Source of the DNA: Verrucomicrobiales bacterium
GTDB taxonomy: Bacteria; Verrucomicrobiota; Verrucomicrobiia; Verrucomicrobiales; DEV007
Reading direction: 5' to 3'
NCBI GenBank assembly: GCA_029213195.1
Contig: JARGNI010000044.1
Coordinates: 1 to 48,043 of the forward strand
Length of the DNA stretch: 48,043 nucleotides
Under the pieces are notes generated by a model, which made no database searches, was not told the origin of the DNA, and saw only the letters and a program-made list of their open reading frames with translations. Numbering within the stretch: position 1 is the first letter of the stretch; each line of letters opens with the position of its first letter. Shown here in pieces: positions 10,201-16,872 of the stretch. A program made the position numbers and the translations under genes.

Positions 10201-13200
10201 TCGGACATGGCCTTAGTTATACGACTTTTACCTATGGAAAGCCGGAGCTGTCCGGCAGTTCGCTCAGAGCTGGTGAGTCGGTTGAAGTGAAGTTCGACGT
10301 CACAAATGCAGGCGAACGTGCTGGAACCGAAATCGCTCAATTGTATGTATCGGGAGAAGAATTTTCTATTGCCCGACCGGCGCTGGAGTTGAAAGGGTTT
10401 GCTCGCATTTTCCTCAAGCCCGCCGAGACAAAAAAAGTAACGATCACGCTCGAAGCCGATGATCTCCACTTTCATGACAAATCACTGAACCGCGTCCTTC
10501 CCAAGGGCAAATATCTGATTCGCGTCGGCGGATCCTCAACAAAACTCAGTGATCCGGTTTCGATCCGCACCCAGCCGGGCACCCCAATGAATTTTTCCGG
10601 AGCGCCCTCCGCATCCGGTGCCGCCCCGCGGAAAGACGCGATGCCTCCTGCGGAGCCAAAACCTTTAAGAAAGGGGAAACACCCTAACGTGCTTTTTGTG
10701 GCGATTGACGATTTGCGTCCAGAGTTGGGAACCTACGGCACCAAATGTATCACGCCGAATATAGACAAACTCGCCGAGACCGGAATTCGCTTCGACCGTG
10801 CTTATTGCCAGCAGGCTGTGTGCGGTGCTTCCCGGCTTTCTCTGATGGGTGGGCTCTACCCGACGCTAACTCGAGAGCAATCTTTTCATGTCAGCGGATG
10901 GCGGGAACGTCATCCTGATCTTGTCACGATGAATCAGCACTTTGGTAGTCAGGGCTACGAAACGATCGGTCTGGGAAAAATTTATCACGGTCACACCGGC
11001 AAAGGGATCGATCATGAGAACTGGTCTCGATGGATCAACGTCAACGCGCCGGATTATGCGCTTCCGGAAAATGTTGAAAATCTGAAAGCAGCACTTGAAG
11101 CGAACGAAGTGGGAACGGTACACGACCCTCCCAAGGGGCCACTCACGGAGATGGCTGACGTTCACGACTACACTTACATCGACGGAAAACGATCTCAGGA
11201 AGCGGTCGCAACCTTGAAGAAACTATCGGAGAAAAAAGACCAGCCTTTCTTTTTTGCGGTCGGACTTTCCAAGCCTCATCTCCCGTTTGTCGCCCCGAAG
11301 AAATATTGGGATCTTTATAACCGGGAAGATTTTGCTATGCCGCATAATCGAAAAATTCCTCCCGGATATCCCGAGCATGCAGCCAATCTCGCTGCTCACG
11401 AGATGCACAAGTACAGCGACTACGAAGGCGAACTTCCGACTGATTTTTCCGACGAACTGAATCGACGACTTCTTCACGGCTATGCTGCCGCGACGAGCTA
11501 CGCCGATGCGTGCATCGGTCGTATCATGGATACGTTGGAAAAAACCGGGTTGGCCGAAAATACCATTGTCGTCCTTTGGGGCGATCATGGATTCAAACTG
11601 GGGGATCACAGCACTTGGGTGAAGCACACCAACTTCGAATGCGACACCCGCGTTCCGCTGATCGTTCGTGATCCGCGTATCGATGGAGGCAAGAGCACGC
11701 CGCGCTTGGTCGAGTTGATAGACCTTTATCCGACGCTCTGCGATCTGACCGGAATTCCAACGCCGTCTCATTGCCAGGGCCGCAGCTTTGCAGGATTGCT
11801 AACCGATCCCGAAGCAGGACATCGCATCGACGCCTACAGCACCTATCCTGCTTGGAAAAGTCTCGGGCACAGCATTCGTATCGGAAATTTTCGCTACACG
11901 GAATGGCATGAAGATGAAACAGGCGAAGTGATTGCAAAGGTCCTGACAAACCTCAAAGATGATCCCGGGGAAGAGACGAACGTGATCGACGAACCTAAGT
12001 TTTCCGGGCAATTGGCCGTGGCACAAGAGAGATTAGCGCTCCGAATCTCCCAGAGCACCGCAGCGAAGGCAAAGTCCGCTGTGCCCGAGACAGCACCAAT
12101 TTCATCTATCATCACGATTAATCCTTCCGAAGCGAACCTCCGCCAAACAATAGACGGATTCGGCGGTTCAATCGCATTCTGGGGGACGCATGCCGACGAT
12201 GAAGCGCTTGGTGCGGCAATAGAAGATCTCGACGTTTCCATCGTTCGGGCTCAGGGCGAAGTTTCCCCGGCAGGGGTCGTCGATCACAATCGCGACATCT
12301 TACAGCGGGCCATGAAGCTGAATCCTGACCTGCAGATTCTACTCACTTTCTGGCAGCCGCGGTCCGCTGAGCATCTTGAAAAGGAATACTGGCTGGATCT
12401 GGTCGAAGAGCAATACGAGCTCAAGCCTGATCTCGAAGAGCAATGGGCTGATGAACTCGTTGCCCGCATCCAGCAGTATCTCGACTGGGGCATCAACGTC
12501 ACCGCCGTCGGCATTCAAAACGAATCGAACTGGTCTCATCCCGGAACGCAAACTTGCCGATGGGATCCCGAACGACTCGGAGCGTTCATCACTGAGCGGA
12601 TCAAACCGCGTCTCGAAAAAGCCGGGCTGGCTGATCTCGACATCGCCGCACCCGATCTCGCTTACATCGGTCACGAAGCCAGCGAAGTGAAACGCTTTCT
12701 ACCGACGTTAACGAATCCAGATACAGATATCGCGGCCTATCATATGTACGACAGCTACGGCGATGATATGGATGGGAGCCTTGAGAAGCTGGTTCAGAAT
12801 ACCCGTGAACTTGGCAGGATCAGGCACGACAACTTCCCGAAATCACGTCTCTGGATGACAGAGACTACAGGAGCCCAATGGAACAGCGACGAATGGCATA
12901 CCTACGGTTGGACCCGCGAAATGACCGAGCATGACAAAGCAATCAAAGCAGCACGTTACATTCACACCACCCTCGCCGATGCAGAAGCCAATGCGTTTCT
13001 CTGGTGGGGGCTCGTCTACAGCCTGGCCCCGGAAAAAGTTACCAATCCTGACACACGACAAAAACACCGCGACGAGGGCCTCGTTCTCGTGAGCGAGGTG
13101 CAGGAAAATGCGCGACAGAAATTTCTCGAGCGTACCAGGAAATTTTATACGTTTCGACAATACTCGAACTTCATCAAGCCCGGCTACCAACGCGTTGAAT

Positions 13201-13436
13201 TGAGAGAACCGGAAGCACTTCAAGTCTCTGCATTTCAAAGTCCTGATAGACGCAAATTGGCGGTAGTTGCGGTGAACGATACAGACAGAGGGCAAATGCT
13301 GACGCTCGAAGTGCCCCTTGAATTCAAAGTTGAAGAATCAACCCAGACAGATCAAAACCGAAGTGGCGAGTCCGTCGATGCTGGTACAATCCTTCCTCCT
13401 CGATCGGTCCGGACAGTCGTTTTTCAAAAACAGTAA
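7242..13436 (+). CDS. Secreted four-enzyme fusion: GH26 - GH3 (FnIII) - S1 sulfatase - GH30
   Basis: A single 2064-residue frame carries one signal peptide (residues 1-22) and four catalytic modules. (1) GH26-like, about 25-345: E164 in RPGYEFDGSW and E253 in VFIAEATP are the likely acid/base and nucleophile, and YINADWDSQ recalls marine beta-1,3-xylanases. (2) GH3, about 360-985, with nucleophile D639 in IVSDYQGI, then a FnIII-like domain to about 1105. (3) S1 sulfatase of iduronate-2-sulfatase type, about 1145-1605: NVLFVAIDDLRPELGTYG and formylglycine motif CGASR (C1194), an Ala variant. (4) GH30, about 1620-2064, with acid/base E1761 in GIQNESNW and nucleophile E1874 in MTETTGAQW. Linkers at about 1118-1145 (rich in Pro, Ala and Lys) and 1605-1622 separate the modules. 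None of the inner modules has its own signal peptide, which argues against an assembly chimera. Together they would cut, trim and desulfate a sulfated xylan. It begins 50 bp after the transporter and is probably in its operon. Confidence 0.9.
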   Translation: MKLRTLFYLLLSLFAFVIAEAQEITGRFAPPAGKVLVFAGQDNESVGGTETYQNGYVENIGIPGGITHYVYFSEGWTNAFDRTFPIGEVAGLNKETEWASGPMHQKAYLDSPTLDPCVMHLSIAMEGNNEDKVADGSFDHLIAELVTFIKEHPDHPFLIRPGYEFDGSWNKYDPENFKKAFRRIVDALRAEKLPNFAMVFASSSDVKPGQFEEYDPGGEYYEWVGYSWWGGEKDAQPALDYARKVGKPVFIAEATPRGHFFDEEDHEEIWNGWFTKFFNHIDENIDVIRAVSYINADWDSQDMWDGWGQTKIETAPYIKKRWLEKLAEPRFINAADEPFKQIGFPAEYAEPKKPVAPYNNATLSVEMRVADLLGRMTIEEKVGQITGWWHYDERKMQEEGKIFTPEFFAEKCPNGIGELGPLHNLSIEEDAKLYAAVQTYFRKQTRLGIPAILHDEAAHGFMKFEANSFPAPVGIACSWNPKMITEVYAKAAQEARSRGVSHVLSPVVDVSRDLRWGRVDETLGEDPFLVGRLGAAMVEGLQGSTDGSIAAGHVAATLKHFAGYAATEGGRNRAPYLHGPRQLLDNQVEPFRHVIRTAKPSSVMAAYNEVDGLPCHINPWILNDVLRGNLGFEGLIVSDYQGIDLIRRYQKIGISDADVARMALEAGLQLELPNNFGFQHLPKMVKEGAVDIARIDDAVRAVLDLKFRLGLFEAPDKLDVKKAKALATSEETRELARKAARQSIVLLKNEGNLLPLKPGAHESIAVIGPNADVCRLGNYSGRPLKTVSLLQGVRSLLGDSAKVTHAEGCKIAHNDTGDSYANWRYVDEVEFATLEDNQPLIEEAVAVAEKSDLVILALGENILLGREAWGENHIGDRTTFDLTESQQALARAVIATGKPVVLFLNNGRPVALHDLGDGIPAILTAHYAGQETGTAAAGILFGKTNPSGKLTVSWPRSVGHIPSHYSQHGSARVFDYADSSRSAAYPFGHGLSYTTFTYGKPELSGSSLRAGESVEVKFDVTNAGERAGTEIAQLYVSGEEFSIARPALELKGFARIFLKPAETKKVTITLEADDLHFHDKSLNRVLPKGKYLIRVGGSSTKLSDPVSIRTQPGTPMNFSGAPSASGAAPRKDAMPPAEPKPLRKGKHPNVLFVAIDDLRPELGTYGTKCITPNIDKLAETGIRFDRAYCQQAVCGASRLSLMGGLYPTLTREQSFHVSGWRERHPDLVTMNQHFGSQGYETIGLGKIYHGHTGKGIDHENWSRWINVNAPDYALPENVENLKAALEANEVGTVHDPPKGPLTEMADVHDYTYIDGKRSQEAVATLKKLSEKKDQPFFFAVGLSKPHLPFVAPKKYWDLYNREDFAMPHNRKIPPGYPEHAANLAAHEMHKYSDYEGELPTDFSDELNRRLLHGYAAATSYADACIGRIMDTLEKTGLAENTIVVLWGDHGFKLGDHSTWVKHTNFECDTRVPLIVRDPRIDGGKSTPRLVELIDLYPTLCDLTGIPTPSHCQGRSFAGLLTDPEAGHRIDAYSTYPAWKSLGHSIRIGNFRYTEWHEDETGEVIAKVLTNLKDDPGEETNVIDEPKFSGQLAVAQERLALRISQSTAAKAKSAVPETAPISSIITINPSEANLRQTIDGFGGSIAFWGTHADDEALGAAIEDLDVSIVRAQGEVSPAGVVDHNRDILQRAMKLNPDLQILLTFWQPRSAEHLEKEYWLDLVEEQYELKPDLEEQWADELVARIQQYLDWGINVTAVGIQNESNWSHPGTQTCRWDPERLGAFITERIKPRLEKAGLADLDIAAPDLAYIGHEASEVKRFLPTLTNPDTDIAAYHMYDSYGDDMDGSLEKLVQNTRELGRIRHDNFPKSRLWMTETTGAQWNSDEWHTYGWTREMTEHDKAIKAARYIHTTLADAEANAFLWWGLVYSLAPEKVTNPDTRQKHRDEGLVLVSEVQENARQKFLERTRKFYTFRQYSNFIKPGYQRVELREPEALQVSAFQSPDRRKLAVVAVNDTDRGQMLTLEVPLEFKVEESTQTDQNRSGESVDAGTILPPRSVRTVVFQKQ

Positions 13437-13578
13437 TTGAGCTCCTCCTGTTGCACTATCGTAGGTAGCTCCGAATCCACGTTTGCCCCTTCCAAGTAGG
13501 GCCCGATCAAAATACTTGAGCGAAGTGGTTGAACTTTACATCATGCCATTTGGTTGAAGTGCATCCATCCGCAGATGC

Positions 13579-14721
13579 TCAGTCTCCGAAGACGCTTTTG
13601 AAAAATGCCATCGCAGTCTCAGCCCATTTTTCTTTGGTATAGAAAACATGGCCCTCACCTTCGACAAGCTTCAATTCTGACTTCGCTCCATGTTCGCGAT
13701 ACTTTGCGTGAAGATCTTTCGAATTCTGAGCATCGTTAACCTTGTCATTGGTAGCATGAACGAGGAGAATCGGTGCGGAATCTCTATCCGCGCTCCAATA
13801 GGGAGACAATAATCGCAGATCTAGACCTGAGGGAAATTTGTCTATTTCTTCCTGCGGCACTTCCTCCAATTGGAGATTTCGCACGCCGGGAGCGAAAGTG
13901 GTGGCTGCCTGGATTTCCGAAGAAACGGTCAATGGAGCGGCACCTTTCTCCGGCCCTTCTAATGACGATTCGTTGCCCGTCGTAGCAAGAACTGCTGTGA
14001 GATAAGCACCTGCTGAGCCTCCTACCGCTCCGATTTTTTCGGGGTTTAAACCGTAAGTAGCAGCCAGATATCGAATCCAACGAACTGCCGCTTTCGCGTC
14101 CTGAACAGGTTCCAAATCAGATTGTATGCCGGGCCTCTTCCGGTAATCGATCGTGACTGCGGCGTAGCCTTGGCTGGCAAAATAGCCGGCGTATCCACCG
14201 AACCAGGCACGGCGATGAACCCGAAAACCACCCCCGTGAATACACAAAATTACCGGGATTTTTCCAGTGAATACCTTCGGCAGGTAAAGGTCACAGCGGA
14301 GCGGGTATCCGTTTCGTGTCGCGTAAATCATGCCTTTTTTGACTTCAACACTCGAGAGATCCGGTTCAAAGCATCGACGATCTTCGATCAATTCCATTCC
14401 TGCCAGCCAGGCTGCATTTTCGAACGATTCTTCCCAATTACTGCTTTTAAGGAACCCGTTTTCTGTAACGCCCTTCATGAGACCTTCGAGCGACGCGCCA
14501 GGATGTTGAATCCCGGTTTTTCCATCAAGGGTTTCGAAATATCCAGCGATCCAATGCTGATAGGCATCGCGTTTTTCTGGAACGATAGCTGCCTTTTCAG
14601 TAGCCCGGAAACGTGTGAAGCTCTCGGTTTCCCGGAGCGTATCTTGATAACCGTCTTCGGCGTTCACAACTAGCATGGAAAGAGAGATAATGACGATGTG
14701 CGCGCGGTGGAAATTTAGCAT
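13579..14721 (-). CDS. Secreted alpha/beta-hydrolase esterase (BD-FAE / acetylxylan-esterase-like)
   Basis: The 380-residue product starts with a signal peptide (residues 1-21, ending VVNA). The C-terminal 260 residues are an alpha/beta hydrolase. The oxyanion-hole motif HGGGF, the nucleophile elbow GGSAG, an Asp in ATNDKVN and a His in GEGHVFY complete a Ser-Asp-His triad. Relatives of this shape (BD-FAE, COG0657 esterases) remove acetyl or feruloyl groups from xylan. The N-terminal 120 residues are not recognised. It converges on the giant fusion gene, and no clear terminator was seen in the 142 bp between them. A 20-bp palindrome sits 31-51 bp upstream of its start. The esterase fold is certain; the acetylxylan substrate is inferred from the locus. 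Confidence 0.85.
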   Translation of the reverse strand: MLNFHRAHIVIISLSMLVVNAEDGYQDTLRETESFTRFRATEKAAIVPEKRDAYQHWIAGYFETLDGKTGIQHPGASLEGLMKGVTENGFLKSSNWEESFENAAWLAGMELIEDRRCFEPDLSSVEVKKGMIYATRNGYPLRCDLYLPKVFTGKIPVILCIHGGGFRVHRRAWFGGYAGYFASQGYAAVTIDYRKRPGIQSDLEPVQDAKAAVRWIRYLAATYGLNPEKIGAVGGSAGAYLTAVLATTGNESSLEGPEKGAAPLTVSSEIQAATTFAPGVRNLQLEEVPQEEIDKFPSGLDLRLLSPYWSADRDSAPILLVHATNDKVNDAQNSKDLHAKYREHGAKSELKLVEGEGHVFYTKEKWAETAMAFFKSVFGD

Positions 14722-14752
14722 TTCTTTAGGTCGTGTTATTGCTAGGAGCCTG

Positions 14753-14772
14753 TCGTGCTTTTAAAAGCACGA
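14753..14772. promoter_or_regulatory. 20-bp perfect palindrome upstream of the esterase gene
   Basis: The sequence TCGTGCTTTTAAAAGCACGA is a perfect palindrome with no loop. It lies 31-51 bp upstream of the esterase start codon (14721, minus strand), where an operator for a dimeric regulator would be. With no spacer and no following T-run it is a poor terminator. It does not resemble the candidate XylR/AraC site at 3998-4033. Confidence 0.45.
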
Positions 14773-14908
14773 AGATGCAGCAAAGTAAAGGGAATGGCCA
14801 CACTGTCTGTCAACGTTGATAGAAATACCCCGATGCTGTTACCTCCCGACCTTCGGCGCACTGATCCCGGAGACTTCGAGCCCACTCGATATCGAAAGGT
14901 CGAGGATT

Positions 14909-14980
14909 GTCTCCTAGGAAATTGCTTTTTCAACCCCGCCGCTCCGTCACCGCGCATCGCCCCGGGTTGGAGGGGGTGCA
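14909..14980. repeat. 72-bp direct repeat, right copy
   Basis: Identical over 72 bases and in the same orientation as 46-117. It lies between the last gene of the polysaccharide locus and the IS91-family transposase gene, on the transposase's 3' side. That is where oriIS lies in IS91 elements, so it may be part of the element's end. Confidence 0.9.
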
Positions 14981-15184
14981 GGGGGAGGAAGGGGTGAAGG
15001 AGCTTCATTCCGCGAAAATTTGACCGCAATTTTCCTCTGTCGTCAAGCATGCGCCCGAATATCGACCGGATCGCAGTGACGTCCGCCCGTGATTCGGCGT
15101 AGCATGAACACACCCCAGCGGCCCCGGCCCGATTTCGTCTTGAAATTCGGCGGGTGATCTCCCCGATGTGAGTCCTGCCCTGGT

Positions 15185-16705
15185 TCAATCCGCCCGATAG
15201 ACCGGCCACTCGTCGGCGGGAAACGGGTCGTCGGCGTCGAGAACCAGGACTCGCCCATCGTCGAGCGGGAGTTCAGGTGCTTGCCAAGCTGCCTCTTCTC
15301 CACGCCACCAATCTTCCGGTGGCGGTTCGATCTCATCATTCCAGCCCCACTGCGGGGGCACGTCGAGTGGCTCCATCGTCTCGATGTCAAAGGGAGGTCG
15401 GGGCGGCGGTGGGAGAGCAAGAACCCCCTCCCACAGACCGTGAAGGCGCAGAAAGAACTCGACTTCATCCCGCCGGATCATGGTTCCAACTGTCTTCATC
15501 GTTCCCTTGCAGCACGGGCAGATCATCGGATCCTCGCCCCAGATCTTCCAGATGAGATCTCGCCAAAGGGGACGCAGGGCGCGAGCACTTCTCGGCTCGG
15601 GGGGCGGGAGAACAAAGAGTGTCTCAGGCGTAGAAGATTTCGACTGCGCGGGCGCACGCATCACCGGGCGCGGCCGGCCCGCACGAGCATCCATGCCGCG
15701 CCGTTTGTTTGAGTAGAGACCGTAGTATCTCACGGTTTGCTGTCCCTTCGGCGGGATGTGCTCGACGGCGGCGGCGAGGAAGTCGGTAACCTCGAAGATC
15801 TGGAAGTTTTTCTTGGTGTGCCAGCTGCGCTTGGAGCGGTAGATGACCTTCCGGGACGTTTCGTTCCAGGTGATCTTCTCCAATGAGAACGGCGCACGCA
15901 GGAGATACTCCGCAAGCCGCCTGCGTCCGGCGACATCATGGGCGGCGACCGGTTTCTCCCCGGCGTCGAGGCTGAACCCGCTGTGAGTCCAGCCGAGGAG
16001 CTGCCGCGCTTTCTTTTCACTGATGAGCTTCCCCCGCAGCAGTGCCTCGATGAAGCGGTGGCGGAAGAGTTCGCTCAGCGGCTCGATTGACTCGACGGGC
16101 ATCAGGTGAAACCGTCCATCCCGATCCACCAGGCCGGTGGCGGCAAGGACATGGAGATGGGGATGGAAGTTCAGGTAATCGCCGAATGTCTGCACGGCGG
16201 CGACGGCGGCGAGCTTTCCATCCGGCAGATCGAGCCGTGTGCGCATCCAGTCGCGCAAGCACTCGATGCTGACCCTGAAGAGGTGGTCGAGGGGCTTGCG
16301 ACGTTTGCGGAAGATGCCGCGCAGGGGCCGGGGCATCGTAAAGACGAACTGGCGGTGCGGAACCTCGAAGCAAACATCGTGGGCAATCCAATCACCCAGG
16401 GCGCGGACACGGCGCTGGTGGCAGCTGGGGCAGAAATGCCGGGTCTTGCAGGTGAAGGCGAGGAGCTTTTCGTGGCCGCAGTCAGGGCACTGGAGACGGG
16501 TGAAACCGGCTGCGAGGTCGCCGCAGCGGTAGAACTGATTTACAACGTCAACCGTATCGCGGCGCAGCGGACCATGAGTCCTGCGATGGCGGGGTTCGTA
16601 CTGGGCGATGAACTCGTCCCAGGCGTTGTGGACGATCTGCCACAAAGGTGAGGCGCGAGGTCGGCGGGGCCGGTAAACGGAGGGAATAAGTGCTCTTTTG
16701 AACAC
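15185..16705 (-). CDS. IS91-family (HUH-type) transposase
   Basis: The 506-residue protein has the N-terminal zinc-binding region of IS91 transposases (CPDCG, then TRHFCPSCHQRR), the HUH motif FHPHLHVLA in the centre, and a tyrosine-rich segment RYYGLYSNKRRG holding the likely nucleophilic Tyr. A second Cys cluster, CPCCKG, lies near residue 410. It appears complete. The start is GTG (16703-16705) with AAAGGA a few bases upstream, one of the few good Shine-Dalgarno sequences in the window. Such enzymes replicate from oriIS beyond the gene's 3' end and can carry adjacent DNA, which matters for the neighbouring locus. Confidence 0.93.
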   Translation of the reverse strand: MFKRALIPSVYRPRRPRASPLWQIVHNAWDEFIAQYEPRHRRTHGPLRRDTVDVVNQFYRCGDLAAGFTRLQCPDCGHEKLLAFTCKTRHFCPSCHQRRVRALGDWIAHDVCFEVPHRQFVFTMPRPLRGIFRKRRKPLDHLFRVSIECLRDWMRTRLDLPDGKLAAVAAVQTFGDYLNFHPHLHVLAATGLVDRDGRFHLMPVESIEPLSELFRHRFIEALLRGKLISEKKARQLLGWTHSGFSLDAGEKPVAAHDVAGRRRLAEYLLRAPFSLEKITWNETSRKVIYRSKRSWHTKKNFQIFEVTDFLAAAVEHIPPKGQQTVRYYGLYSNKRRGMDARAGRPRPVMRAPAQSKSSTPETLFVLPPPEPRSARALRPLWRDLIWKIWGEDPMICPCCKGTMKTVGTMIRRDEVEFFLRLHGLWEGVLALPPPPRPPFDIETMEPLDVPPQWGWNDEIEPPPEDWWRGEEAAWQAPELPLDDGRVLVLDADDPFPADEWPVYRAD

Positions 16706-16872
16706 TTTCCTTTATCCTTAGCAATGCTGTTTACATACGCTGTTATGGTGTCATGTAAGATGCCGAGAGTTTCCTGATTTCCTAACTTTTCAAAATCTCG
16801 GGAACGGTTTTGCTTTTTTTAGCATCGTTTGGGACTCCGGCTCACTTTTTGGCGACGGGTTCCGGCACCTTT

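Larger units (their letters stand above)
14722..15184. other. Non-coding stretch between esterase and IS91 transposase
   Basis: This 463-bp interval has no convincing gene. It holds the promoter side of the esterase gene with a 20-bp palindrome, the right-hand copy of the 72-bp repeat, and about 205 bp next to the transposase 3' end where an IS91-type replication origin (oriIS) would be expected. A 155-codon open frame on the minus strand crosses it (14742-15209), but it runs through the repeat and looks non-coding. Confidence 0.6.
14909..16760 (-). mobile_element. IS91-family insertion sequence (boundaries approximate)
   Basis: The element is defined by its transposase gene (15185-16705). 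IS91 elements move by rolling-circle transposition, have no terminal inverted repeats and make no target duplication, so the ends cannot be fixed by eye. The left limit is set at the 72-bp repeat on the assumption that it belongs to the element. The right limit is a guess just upstream of the transposase start. Confidence 0.5.

Noticed and set aside
7242-13436. The idea that the fusion is several genes joined by sequencing error.
   Set aside because: The frame is continuous for 6.2 kb, linkers fit between modules, and inner modules lack start regions and signal peptides. Read data would still be the final test.
14742-15209. A 155-codon minus-strand frame beside the transposase.
   Set aside because: It runs through the 72-bp repeat and a non-coding stretch and has no recognisable features; the repeat gives the same peptide at the left copy, where no gene exists.
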